Source of the DNA: CAZRHR01 sp964578885
GTDB taxonomy: Bacteria > Bacteroidota > Bacteroidia > CAIKAF01
DNA: 64,000 nt
Assembly (NCBI GenBank): GCA_964578885.1
Contig: CAZOEO010000005.1
Location: 105,823 to 169,822 of the forward strand
Reading direction: 5' to 3'
Under the pieces are notes generated by a model that was not told the origin of the DNA, did not search any database, and was given only the letters and a program-made list of their open reading frames with translations. The translations under genes and the position numbers were made by a program. This document shows, piece by piece, positions 43,714 to 52,149 of this stretch; position 1 is the stretch's first letter, and each line of letters starts with the position of its first letter.

Positions 43714-45120
43714 TTACCAGTCGGTTCGATGGCGATTCGCAAAAAACCACGCGGATTGTAGAATAATATGCGTATTGTCTTTTAACCTTTTAGCCTGAAT
43801 TTTATCCCATGTATCGTTTGGGGTATGATAATCTGCATGCAAACCGGAAAAATAAAAAATGGCCGGAATGCCTTTTTGACAAAAGGAATAATGATCTGAT
43901 CTTTCATACAAACGCATGGGATGCTCCGGATCGTTGTAATGGTAATCGGCAGTAAAACCAACTTCCTGCAACAAAGAATCAGATAAACGGTGCACACCTT
44001 GGGAAATGCGATCTGACCCAATCAAATAAAGATAACTTTCCTGCACATGATGCGCTTCGTCGTTTCGGCCAATCATATCGATATTCAGGTTCAAAACGAT
44101 TTGGGAAAGTGGGATGGTGGGATGTTTCACAAAATACTCAGAACCCAGGAGACCCATTTCCTCGCCACTAAAAGCAATAAACAGCAAAGATCTGCGGGGT
44201 CCCAGACCTTCTTTGGCCAATTGAGAAAAAACCCGACTTATCGTCAATAAAGCGGCCGTGCCGGAACCATTGTCATCTGCGCCATAATACGTCTTTCCAT
44301 TTCGCACACCCAAATGATCATAATGGGCAGACATCACCACAAACTCATGCGCCAGATCTGTGCCTGGCAACAAGGCCCAAACATTCTCACCTTCCGGAAG
44401 ATCTTGTTTTACATGTAGATAAAAACCCTTTTTATGCTTTTTCACCCAATCTAATACCTCCGGCTGAATGAGCGCATAGGGAATGGAATTGGCATTAAAA
44501 TCATCCCGAAATCTAAGTTTGGCCTTTCGGTCCAACCCACTGAGCACACTTTGAAAGGCAGGTGGGACACCAAGAAAAAATGCTGCCACGGCTCCATGCT
44601 TTTTGGCGGCGCGCAAACGCAATTCCGGATAAGCCATCCATTCCTTTTCAACGTTTGAAATGGCTTCGAACACACCATCGAACAAGACCAGTTTTCCTTT
44701 GACGCGTTTGGAAAAATCCCGAAGATTCAGGGTATCCAATCCACGACCTACGTGCACGATTTCAGGAATAAAATAAGAGCCGGTGGGAAAACCGCCCAAA
44801 GAGGTGATGCCCGTAAAAAGTGTATCAGAACCTGCCACCAGAAAAATCGAAGCTTTAGGCGGAAGACGATCGGCCAGGGAAAAAGGTTGAAAACCCGTTT
44901 TTAAGCCTTGGCTTGCCCATACTTTTTGAATATATCGGGCCGCTACACGCGCACCATCGGCATGGGAAGCCCGGCCTGCGCAGGAATCACTCGCTAAAAA
45001 TCTGAGATGATGCATGATTTCACCCGTATCTGGGGCATGATGCAGCAACAGTCCCTCAGGAAAGTTTTGAGCCCAGATAGATTGAAATAAAAGCCCTAAA
45101 ATGAGACATAAACGTTTCAT
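43714..45120 (-). CDS. Secreted M28-family aminopeptidase
   Basis: 468 aa. The signal peptide is cut near SIWAQ. A protease-associated insert (about 120-240) precedes the zinc peptidase domain with SAHYDHLGV, YYGADDNGSGTA, FSGEEMGLLGSEYF, LNIDMIGR and a late SDHYSFCQKG; these supply the five metal ligands of M28. It would release N-terminal amino acids in the periplasm or outside the cell. The start is an ATGA overlap with rpiB. Confidence 0.92.
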   Translation of the reverse strand: MKRLCLILGLLFQSIWAQNFPEGLLLHHAPDTGEIMHHLRFLASDSCAGRASHADGARVAARYIQKVWASQGLKTGFQPFSLADRLPPKASIFLVAGSDTLFTGITSLGGFPTGSYFIPEIVHVGRGLDTLNLRDFSKRVKGKLVLFDGVFEAISNVEKEWMAYPELRLRAAKKHGAVAAFFLGVPPAFQSVLSGLDRKAKLRFRDDFNANSIPYALIQPEVLDWVKKHKKGFYLHVKQDLPEGENVWALLPGTDLAHEFVVMSAHYDHLGVRNGKTYYGADDNGSGTAALLTISRVFSQLAKEGLGPRRSLLFIAFSGEEMGLLGSEYFVKHPTIPLSQIVLNLNIDMIGRNDEAHHVQESYLYLIGSDRISQGVHRLSDSLLQEVGFTADYHYNDPEHPMRLYERSDHYSFCQKGIPAIFYFSGLHADYHTPNDTWDKIQAKRLKDNTHIILQSAWFFANRHRTDW

Positions 45121-45569
45121 GAACAGCTTATTTTTTCTACACGATCACCATGACGACCCCCTTCGAAAGGAGTTTGAAGAAAGGCCAGAATGCAGGCCCT
45201 GGCTTTTTCTTCATCCATGAAACGAGCAGGCAAAGCCAGCACATTTGCATTATTATGAGAACGTGCCAGTTCAGCAATTTCCGGATCCCAAACCAAAGCG
45301 GAACGTACGCCTTGATGCTTATTGGCGGTGATGTTCACACCCTGTCCGCTTCCACAAATAAGAATACCCAGCGGAAAATCACCGTTTTCCACAGCTTGGG
45401 CTAATGGATGCGCCACGTCCGGGTAATCCATTCTTTCTTCAGAGTATGTACCAAAATCATTGATTTCAAATCCTAAATCCTTTAAAAAAGGGAGCAAGGT
45501 CTGTTTAAGCGAGAAACCGGCGTGGTCTGCACCAATGGCCAGTTTTTTTGGAAAAGCAAATGCCGTCAT
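45117..45569 (-). CDS. rpiB: Ribose-5-phosphate isomerase B
   Basis: 150 aa from the ATG at 45569; the frame continues to a TTG at 45611, which would give an unlikely extra N-terminus. Interconverts ribose 5-phosphate and ribulose 5-phosphate. Motifs IGADHAGFSLKQ, DYPDVAHPLAQAV, GILICGSGQGVNI with the catalytic cysteine, and the RSHNNANVL segment. It is the first gene left of the putative replication origin and is transcribed away from it. Confidence 0.93.
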   Translation of the reverse strand: MTAFAFPKKLAIGADHAGFSLKQTLLPFLKDLGFEINDFGTYSEERMDYPDVAHPLAQAVENGDFPLGILICGSGQGVNITANKHQGVRSALVWDPEIAELARSHNNANVLALPARFMDEEKARACILAFLQTPFEGGRHGDRVEKISCS

Positions 45570-46000
45570 GACGTGAAAAAACCTGTTTATATCTTCTACA
45601 AACTTCCGCAAAATCTTATTTGGAAGATTGAAAAAAAATCGCAGGGAGGAAAAAAATCAGAAAACCATGCGTGAACCAAAGAAAAAGATGAAGAAGATAT
45701 ACAGCAGTTCATTCACAATTCACATCGGTTGTTCACAAGAAAGATATCCACATGAACAAAGAGAAAGGAACAATGTGAATAACCATGCAAATGCAATATT
45801 ATCAAACAAATAAAAGCTAATAACCTGTGAACAACGGCTCATAATTCACATTACCAAAAGAACAGGAAACAGGTTTTACACAAATGAACAGTGCATATGA
45901 ATACAGAAAGAATTATTTAAATTTTCTTTTTTATTTCATTGTATAAAGGTTGTGCAAAACCTTTTTTCCGGTGGGCTTCTTTGATGTTTACCTTTGAATC
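45570..46000. other. oriC: Putative chromosomal replication origin (oriC)
   Basis: Gene-free gap between divergent rpiB and oxidoreductase genes. At least seven 9-mers match the DnaA box TTATnCACA with no or one mismatch: TCATTCACA (45709), TTGTTCACA (45729), ATATCCACA (45744), TTATTCACA (45774-45782, minus strand, exact), TTGTTCACA (45826-45834, minus), TAATTCACA (45842), TTTTACACA (45874). They fall within 175 bases. An AT-rich stretch follows at about 45900-45945 and could be the unwinding element. parS-type sites lie 6 kb left and 0.5 kb right. dnaA is not in the window, as is common in this phylum. Confidence 0.7.
45989..45996 (+). promoter_or_regulatory. TACCTTTG promoter element before the oxidoreductase gene
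   Basis: Exact TAnnTTTG match, 4 bases ahead of the ATG at 46001, predicting a nearly leaderless mRNA starting at the edge of the putative origin. Confidence 0.4.
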
Positions 46001-47020
46001 ATGAAATCCTGGACGCTGATACAACATGGCCACAAAGCAAGTGAATGCTTTCAGATGAGAGAGCAAGATGGTCCTGCGCTTTCTGCAGGTCAGGTGCGGA
46101 TTCAAGTGAGTCATTCCGGGATAAACTTTGCAGACATTTTGTCGATGTATGGCAAATATGGTGGGGCGCCAAAATTGCCTTATACGCCTGGTTATGAAGT
46201 GGTCGGAAGGATTGTGGAAATAGGTTCCGCCGTTCATGATATCGCCATTGGGACACGTGTTTTGGCATTTACCCGTTTTGGTGGTTATGCCAGTGAAGTG
46301 GTGGTGAATACGCAACAATGCGTTCCTATTCCTGAGGAATGGGATGGCGCGATGGCTACGGCATTGGCCACGCAATATGCGACAGCCTGGTATATGATTC
46401 AGGATATGGCTTTTATACGTCCAGGAGATCGTGTTTTGGTTCCGGCGGCAGCGGGCGGTGTGGGCCAGGCACTTATGGATATGGTGACATTCCGCGGTGG
46501 AGACGCCGTGGGTATTGTTTCACGTGAAACATCCCGATTATTTCTTCAGGAAAGAGGCCATAGCCAGGTAATACAAGTATCCCACGGAGCCTGGTGGCGT
46601 TTAAAGGATTTGGGTTCGTTTAAAGTCATATTTGACGCCTCAGGCGGGATATCTATTCGCGAAGCATGGAAACATTTGGTTCCCGGAGGAAAACTCATTG
46701 CTTACGGAGCTTCTTCGCGTGTAGGCTCCTGGGGAATACTGCGCGATTTGAAATTGGTTTTTGGATTTGGGATTGTTTTTCCTTTACAAAAGTTGATTGA
46801 TTCACAAAGTTTTATGGGCGTGAATATGTTGGTGGTGGCAGATGAACGTCCGGATGTATTGCAATCGTTGTTGCGCGAAGTAACGATGTTGATAAAGGAC
46901 GGATTACTGCCCTTTCCATCGGCCAGGTCGTTTCCGGTGAATCGATTGGAAGAGGCTTATAAATCTATTTTAGACAGGCAGCATCAGGGGAAACTGGCGT
47001 TGGTTTGGGATGAAGATTGA
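46001..47020 (+). CDS. MDR-family zinc-independent oxidoreductase (quinone reductase / VAT-1-like)
   Basis: 339 aa. Medium-chain dehydrogenase/reductase: NFADILSMYGKYGGAPKLPY, PGYEVVGRIVEIG, and the NADPH-binding VPAAAGGVGQALMDM. Zinc-binding residues of alcohol dehydrogenases are missing, and the N-terminal pattern is closest to quinone oxidoreductases and VAT-1 homologues. Substrate unknown. A perfect parS consensus site lies inside the gene (46516-46531, about codons 172-177). Confidence 0.88.
   Translation: MKSWTLIQHGHKASECFQMREQDGPALSAGQVRIQVSHSGINFADILSMYGKYGGAPKLPYTPGYEVVGRIVEIGSAVHDIAIGTRVLAFTRFGGYASEVVVNTQQCVPIPEEWDGAMATALATQYATAWYMIQDMAFIRPGDRVLVPAAAGGVGQALMDMVTFRGGDAVGIVSRETSRLFLQERGHSQVIQVSHGAWWRLKDLGSFKVIFDASGGISIREAWKHLVPGGKLIAYGASSRVGSWGILRDLKLVFGFGIVFPLQKLIDSQSFMGVNMLVVADERPDVLQSLLREVTMLIKDGLLPFPSARSFPVNRLEEAYKSILDRQHQGKLALVWDED
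46516..46531. promoter_or_regulatory. parS consensus site inside the oxidoreductase gene
   Basis: TGTTTCACGTGAAACA, a perfect match to the chromosomal parS consensus on all 16 bases. It encodes residues VSRET in the gene, so the site is kept within a coding frame, as is common for parS. Confidence 0.88.
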
Positions 47021-47450
47021 TTTTTACATCAACCACACTTCAATCTTTTTTACGCCCTGTGATGGAGTCCTTTTATCCTGAATGATGAGAAGAACACGTT
47101 TTTAAGCCACCTTTCGTTTTAAATGGACTATGACGTTGATGATTTGTTTCAAGAAAATAGCAATGAATCAACCGATTGACTGAAATATTCTTTTCTTATC
47201 TGATACCCTTTTTACAATTTTTTGACCAGGTGTACAGAGTATAAACAGAATGGGATTTACATAGATTCGGGTAAATAATGGGTTGAAAATTGTGATTTTT
47301 TCGCGTGCCCTGGGCTTAAATAGACATCGTTTAAAAATATTCTTTCCAACTTTCTAATTGGAAGTAGTTACTCTTTTCATTTTTGCTTGATTATATCGTT
47401 TTTTTATACAGAATATGATTCTTAATATTGATCAATTATTGACCAATTTT
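47021..47450. other. 430-base intergenic region
   Basis: AT-rich, with no gene, hairpin terminator or exact TAnnTTTG element that I can support. Confidence 0.5.
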
Positions 47451-48638
47451 ATGAGTAATAATCTCCTGAAGTTTCATTTGTCTTTGGTTATTTGTCTGGT
47501 GGTTTTAGGAAAAGCGAGCAGTCAATCCGGAGTGACCATTGGGGCAAATTCTCCAAATCATCCGTCTGCGGTTTTAGATTTGCAGGGTACATCCGGAGGT
47601 TTGTTGTATCCGAGACTAACCACTACAGAGCGTAATGCGATATCGAATCCTGCCGTTGGATTGATGATTTTTAATACGACTTCTAAGTGTTTTGAAGGAT
47701 ATTTTGCCACCGGATGGAAGCAAACCAGTTGTGAGTGTATTTCATATCCCAGTCCGGCTTTTATCATTCCGTCGAATCCATCCATTACTACGCCAGTTGT
47801 TTTTAACGCATCGGCCACCGGAGTGGCATACAGCTGGAGTTTTTCCAATGCTACGCCGGCCACTTCTGCGGTTCAATCGCCCAGTGTAACGTATAGTGTA
47901 GCTGGTACCTATGCCGTAAAGTTGGTGGTAACCGACGCGAATGGTTGCAAAGACAGTTTGACGCAGAACATCACCGTATCCAATTGTCCGCCACCTGGAA
48001 CACAGACTTTTACCTATAACGGAACAACGCAATCTTTTACCGTACCAGCTTGTGTAACAAGTATTCAGGTAGATGTGCGCGGGGCGCAGGGTGGAAATGG
48101 AGGAAATGGGCAATATTGTTCCAATACTGTTTTGGGTGGATTAGGAGGTCGTGTTCAAGCGACACTGGCAGTAACGCCCGGTCAGGTGATTACCGTGGTG
48201 GCAGGCCAACAGGGAAATGCAGGAAACAGCAATTGTTCAAGTGCTTGCAGTGGAGGAACGGGCGGCTATGGAGGTTTGTTTAACGGTGTAAATGGGAATA
48301 ATACAAGTACGGGCACCACGGCCAGTGGCGGCGGCGGTGGTGGTGCATCTTATGTTCAGATAAGTGGCACTGCGGTAGCCATTGGCGGCGGCGGCGGTGG
48401 TGGCGGCGCCAATAACCACGGAAATGCAAGTTCAGCCGGAGGAAAAGGAGGTCATCCAACGTATGGCGGTAATGGTGGATGCGCGGCAGGTGCTTATGCC
48501 AATTGCAATTCATGTACCATTGGTAATGGTGGCGGTGGCGGTCAAGGAATTGGCGGACAAGGGTTTTCTTCCGGAACCTCGGTGACTACGCAGACCGGAT
48601 TTCAAACTGGCCATGGCCAGGTAATCATTACTTGGTAA
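47451..48638 (+). CDS. Secreted protein: shared N-terminal module, PKD domain, glycine-rich C-terminus
   Basis: 395 aa from the ATG at 47451, which starts a standard signal peptide cut near ASSQ; an ATG 36 bases upstream is also in frame. Residues about 23-90 match the N-terminal module of the proteins at 16586 and 50743 (SAVLDLQG, LLYPRLTTTERNAI, GLMIFNT). A PKD-like domain follows (about 100-180, AYSWSFSNATPATSAVQSP and VVTDANGC), then a beta segment and a Gly-rich region with runs of five to eight Gly, ending GHGQVIITW. It resembles the Gly-rich ALK/LTK-type domain. Probably surface-exposed. No T9SS domain is evident. Confidence 0.82.
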   Translation: MSNNLLKFHLSLVICLVVLGKASSQSGVTIGANSPNHPSAVLDLQGTSGGLLYPRLTTTERNAISNPAVGLMIFNTTSKCFEGYFATGWKQTSCECISYPSPAFIIPSNPSITTPVVFNASATGVAYSWSFSNATPATSAVQSPSVTYSVAGTYAVKLVVTDANGCKDSLTQNITVSNCPPPGTQTFTYNGTTQSFTVPACVTSIQVDVRGAQGGNGGNGQYCSNTVLGGLGGRVQATLAVTPGQVITVVAGQQGNAGNSNCSSACSGGTGGYGGLFNGVNGNNTSTGTTASGGGGGGASYVQISGTAVAIGGGGGGGGANNHGNASSAGGKGGHPTYGGNGGCAAGAYANCNSCTIGNGGGGGQGIGGQGFSSGTSVTTQTGFQTGHGQVIITW

Positions 48639-48646
48639 AAGCAATA

Positions 48647-48679
48647 AAAAAGGCCTTTCTATAACGGAAAGGCCTTTTT
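48647..48679. terminator. Bidirectional terminator between convergent genes
   Basis: 13-bp perfect stem AAAAAGGCCTTTC / GAAAGGCCTTTTT with a 7-base loop. Confidence 0.93.
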
Positions 48680-48698
48680 CAATTTGGACAGGTTGATG

Positions 48699-49205
48699 TT
48701 AGATCCAGGTCCAGTGAAGGGTAACACTTACTCCACCGGAGATGACTGTGGTCGAGTTTTTGGTAATGGAAATGTCGGTAAATGACCATCCACCAGCATA
48801 TCCCATATATTCATCGCTAGAAGAATCATCATAGTCGAAAAGATCCACATAGATGGTTTTGGACAAATCATTATGGTAGTAATCAATGTTCCACACATAG
48901 CTTCCGTTAGGACTTGCATTTTCCTTTCTATTAGAAGTTCCTGTATGGTATAATGGCGTACCACTTACATCAGAAATAACTACATATACGTCTGGCAAAT
49001 AATTTCCTGTGATTGGGTTGTTGTCCCAGGATTGTCCGGATGCATTTGTGCCGTTAAAGGAGTTAAGGGTGATTTTTGTAATTCTAACGGCCGTTTGCAT
49101 AATTGGCGGGATATCGTCATTTCCGCCATTGTCTTCCTCTTTAGCACAACTAAAAAGCATGGTTGCCGCCAAAAAAAGGCTCAAAAAATGGATGGTGTTT
49201 TTCAT
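48699..49205 (-). CDS. Lipoprotein with a C2-like beta domain
   Basis: 168 aa from the ATG at 49205, chosen because it begins a compact signal peptide with lipobox LFSC (Cys about 20); the frame continues to an ATG at 49229. An acidic linker (KEEDNGGNDD) precedes a beta-sandwich with LPDVYVVISDVSGTPLY and IYVDLFDYDDSSSDEYMG, a pattern seen in C2-type calcium-binding folds. Function unknown. It is divergent from the XRE regulator at 49311. Confidence 0.75.
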   Translation of the reverse strand: MKNTIHFLSLFLAATMLFSCAKEEDNGGNDDIPPIMQTAVRITKITLNSFNGTNASGQSWDNNPITGNYLPDVYVVISDVSGTPLYHTGTSNRKENASPNGSYVWNIDYYHNDLSKTIYVDLFDYDDSSSDEYMGYAGGWSFTDISITKNSTTVISGGVSVTLHWTWI

Positions 49206-49295
49206 ATTTATTATGTTTAATGAATTCATTCACAAAAGTCTACATAGTTTTTCTTGATTATATCATAAAAAAGTTCTAATATTGTACTAAACTGA

Positions 49296-49308
49296 TTCTA
49301 ATTTAGAA
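49296..49308. promoter_or_regulatory. Palindrome next to the XRE regulator start (candidate operator)
   Basis: TTCTAA-T-TTAGAA is a perfect 13-base palindrome ending two bases before the ATG at 49311. A related half (AGTTCTAATATTGTAC) lies 25 bases upstream. The spacing suits self-repression by the XRE protein. Confidence 0.45.
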
Positions 49309-49310
49309 CC

Positions 49311-49805
49311 ATGGAAACGTCAAAAGAGGATAATAAGACCACGCCACCCAAACGTAAGTCGTTCGTTTTTGACAAAGACGCCTTACCGGGAGGAAGCAAA
49401 TTCAAGGAAGAGCACGCGCATATTCCCTCCCGCATCAAGATGATTCGTATGGCCAAAAGCTTATCTCAGGATTATGTGGCCGGCAAGCTTGGAATCAGTC
49501 AGAAAGCCTATTCAAAAATAGAGAACAGCGAAACCCGCCTGAATGTAGATAAGTTGCTTCGGATTTCAGATATTCTGGAGGAGCCATTAAATTCATTGAT
49601 TGGCGATGGTCAAAGCCCTGTTTTGGCGGATTTTTCCAATAGGACAGGTGGAGATAATGTGATTTTTCAACAGCGGGAAAACGAAAAGCTGGAAGCCCTT
49701 TATAAAGAATTGCTCAAAGCCAAGGACGAGGTGATTCGTTCTAAAGACCATGAGCTGAAAATGAAGGATGAGATGATTGCGATATTGAAGAAGGCCTTGT
49801 CGTAG
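49311..49805 (+). CDS. XRE-family regulator with C-terminal coiled coil
   Basis: 164 aa. A Lys-rich N-terminus is followed by an HTH at about 40-100 (QDYVAGKLGISQKAYSKIE) and a C-terminal amphipathic helix, EALYKELLKAKDEVIRSKDH onward, probably for dimer formation. The regulator at 62071 has the same plan. It may repress its own gene via the palindrome at its start and possibly the divergent lipoprotein gene. Confidence 0.85.
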   Translation: METSKEDNKTTPPKRKSFVFDKDALPGGSKFKEEHAHIPSRIKMIRMAKSLSQDYVAGKLGISQKAYSKIENSETRLNVDKLLRISDILEEPLNSLIGDGQSPVLADFSNRTGGDNVIFQQRENEKLEALYKELLKAKDEVIRSKDHELKMKDEMIAILKKALS

Positions 49806-49882
49806 ACGCATTTGTTGTCAGCCGTTTTGGTTGAAACCCTATTGGGTATCTGCGTTCCTTTATTTTTTCCTTTCCTTTGAAC

Positions 49883-50641
49883 ATGTCCAATACCCTGATA
49901 TGTATTCCGGCCAGATATGGTTCTACCCGTTTTCCGGGAAAACCTTTGGTTTCTATTTTGGGCAAACCAATGCTTTGGCATGTTTGGCAAGCTTGTGTAA
50001 ACGCATTGAACGAAACGCAGGTTGTTATTGCCACGGACCATTCTGACATTGCATCTACCATGCGTTCTTATGGTGCAAAAGTGGTGCTTACAGACCCGGA
50101 TTTACCAAATGGAACCCAAAGATGTTTTGCAGCCTGGCAAACCCTGGCCAAAGATCATCCCAACATTTCCTATGTCATAAATGTACAAGGTGATGAACCG
50201 GCTTTGGATTCGGAACATTTAACCCGATTTATTCGTGAAGGCCTGGCTTTGGGCACGCCCATTTTTACGCCACGCGTGGCCATGGAAAATGAACCAGACA
50301 TGTGGCTTTCTCCCCATGTTGTAAAGGTTGTATCAGATTTACAGAACCGGGCTTTGTATTTTAGCCGAAGTCCCATTCCTGCCCAAACCAAACGTCCGCA
50401 TCCTTCACTTTGGTATCGGCATCTTGGCATTTATGGTTTTCATACAGAGATTATTCCTACGCTTTTAGATGTTCCTGCTACGCCCCTTTCCGAAAGTGAG
50501 CAATTGGAACAATTGACCTGGCTTGAAATGGGAATGTCCATTGGTTTAGTGACTTTACCGCCTTCAGGTCCGGCCGTAGATGTGCCTGAAGACGTGGAAA
50601 AGGTAGAGAAGTGGTTGCAAATGAATTTGTTTAATCAGTAA
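49883..50641 (+). CDS. kdsB: 3-deoxy-manno-octulosonate cytidylyltransferase (CMP-KDO synthetase)
   Basis: 252 aa from the ATG at 49883 (a TTG two codons upstream is in frame). Activates KDO with CTP for lipopolysaccharide core synthesis. Motifs IPARYGSTRFPGKPL, NVQGDEPALDSEHL, YFSRSPIP, RHLGIYGF and a C-terminal DVPEDVEKVEKWL. It lies 25 kb from the NeuB/KdsC-like pair; activation of a nine-carbon analogue cannot be excluded but the standard KDO role is more likely. Confidence 0.93.
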   Translation: MSNTLICIPARYGSTRFPGKPLVSILGKPMLWHVWQACVNALNETQVVIATDHSDIASTMRSYGAKVVLTDPDLPNGTQRCFAAWQTLAKDHPNISYVINVQGDEPALDSEHLTRFIREGLALGTPIFTPRVAMENEPDMWLSPHVVKVVSDLQNRALYFSRSPIPAQTKRPHPSLWYRHLGIYGFHTEIIPTLLDVPATPLSESEQLEQLTWLEMGMSIGLVTLPPSGPAVDVPEDVEKVEKWLQMNLFNQ

Positions 50642-50742
50642 ACAATCGATAAAGACAGGAGAAAGGAAATCCTTCGAATAGAAACTGCTATATTTAAACA
50701 TCCTATTGTTTTAAGAAGGGTTGAATTCATATTCTTGTTCTC

Positions 50743-52113
50743 ATGATTCGTTGCTTTTCCACTGGTTATTGGTTTTTATTGAACCTTTTTCTCTGTTTTC
50801 CCGCTTGGTCTCAGGGGGTGACCATTGGGAGTCCGAATCCACCGAATGCGGCAGCGGTTTTAGACATTCAATCCATACAAGGAGGTGTTTTATTTCCGCG
50901 TCTTACCACTGTTCAGCGAAATGCCATTAATGCCGCTCCAAATGGTTTAATGGTGTATAATACGGACGCAGATTGTCTTCAAATTTTTTATACGGGTCAG
51001 GGCTGGCAAAATATATCTTGCCGGTGTCAGGCGTTTCCCAATGCCACTTTCACAGGTCCGGCCGGTGGAATTGCTTCTATTAATCAGTCTATTGTTTTTC
51101 AAGCTTCTGCGGTTCCTGGTCTTTCTTATAGCTGGAGTTTTTCACAAGGTACTCCGGCAACATCTGTTCTTCAACAACCTTCCGTTAGTTGGTCTCAACC
51201 CGGAAATTATGCGGTAACGCTCACCGTGACCGATGCCAATGGATGCGCGGCTTCTCAAACAGATACCATAACAGTAACGACTTGTCCGCCATCTGGTTCA
51301 CAGACTTTTTCTTATACAGGTTCGGTTCAAACGTTTACGGTTCCAGCCTGTAAACAACAAGTTACGTTGCAGGTTTGGGGCGCGCAGGGCGACAATGCCA
51401 CCATTGGTGGTACGGGCGGATTGGGTGGTTACGCGACAGGCACCCTGGCCGTAACACCTGGTCAGGTTTTACAAATTTATGTGGGCGGTCGCACTGGTTT
51501 TAATGGTGGCGGCCATCCCGGACCGAATGGCAGTCAAACCAGTGGTGGTACCATTGGTTTGGATTCTGGTGGCGTTGGTGGCGGAGCTTCGGATGTACGG
51601 ACTACCGCGGCTTTGAATACCCGCGTTATTGTAGCAGGCGGTGGTGGCGGTGGCGGTCATGCCGGTGTTTGGACCACCTGTCAGCCTGGTGGAACGGGCG
51701 GCGCAGGAGGTGCAGGAGGAGGCAATGCAGGAGGAAATGGTGCGTCTTCAGCATGCAATTGTTCCAATGGTGGTGGCAATGGTGGACAGCCGGGAACACA
51801 AAGCGCAGGTGGTGCAGGCGGTACGCTCAATCCGGCAGGCTGTAGTGCGAGCAGCACCGTGATGCATGGAAATCCAGGAAGTTTTGGATTGGGAGGAAAT
51901 GGAAGTACACAGTTTAGTAGCAGTTCGGGACCAGGCGGCGGCGGCGGTGGTGGCGGCGGCTGGTATGGCGGCGGCGCAGGTTCTAATGGCAATAACACCA
52001 CTGCAGGCGGCGGCGGCGGCGGGGGAAGTAACTACGTAGGCGGAGTGACCAATTCCCAGACTCAGGTTGGGGTGCGCAGTGGCCATGGCCAGGTTATTAT
52101 TTCCTGGAATTGA
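50743..52113 (+). CDS. Secreted protein: shared N-terminal module, PKD domain, glycine-rich C-terminus (paralogue)
   Basis: 456 aa. The signal peptide is cut near AWSQ. Same architecture as the protein at 47451: N-terminal module (AAVLDIQSIQGGVLFPRLTT, GLMVYNTDADC), PKD-like domain (YSWSFSQGTPATSVLQQPS, VTDANGCAASQ), then a longer Gly-rich region with several (GGX)n tracts and the same ending GHGQVIISW. The two genes flank kdsB and an XRE regulator and are a recent duplication by similarity of layout. The function is probably adhesive or structural at the surface. Confidence 0.82.
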   Translation: MIRCFSTGYWFLLNLFLCFPAWSQGVTIGSPNPPNAAAVLDIQSIQGGVLFPRLTTVQRNAINAAPNGLMVYNTDADCLQIFYTGQGWQNISCRCQAFPNATFTGPAGGIASINQSIVFQASAVPGLSYSWSFSQGTPATSVLQQPSVSWSQPGNYAVTLTVTDANGCAASQTDTITVTTCPPSGSQTFSYTGSVQTFTVPACKQQVTLQVWGAQGDNATIGGTGGLGGYATGTLAVTPGQVLQIYVGGRTGFNGGGHPGPNGSQTSGGTIGLDSGGVGGGASDVRTTAALNTRVIVAGGGGGGGHAGVWTTCQPGGTGGAGGAGGGNAGGNGASSACNCSNGGGNGGQPGTQSAGGAGGTLNPAGCSASSTVMHGNPGSFGLGGNGSTQFSSSSGPGGGGGGGGGWYGGGAGSNGNNTTAGGGGGGGSNYVGGVTNSQTQVGVRSGHGQVIISWN

Positions 52114-52149
52114 ATCTTTTATAGCAGTTTAAGCCGATAAGAATATCTG

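Noticed and set aside
45628..45813. 61-codon plus-strand frame inside the putative origin
   Set aside because: It is Lys/Glu-rich only because of the A-rich purine strand and covers the DnaA boxes; no start signal.
51681..52001. Pro-rich minus-strand frame opposite the Gly-rich region
   Set aside because: Proline runs are the complement of GGN glycine codons.
47920..52025. GGN triplet arrays considered as a CRISPR or satellite array
   Set aside because: Repeats are in-frame glycine codons without spacers of constant length; they are low-complexity protein sequence. No CRISPR array was seen anywhere in the window.
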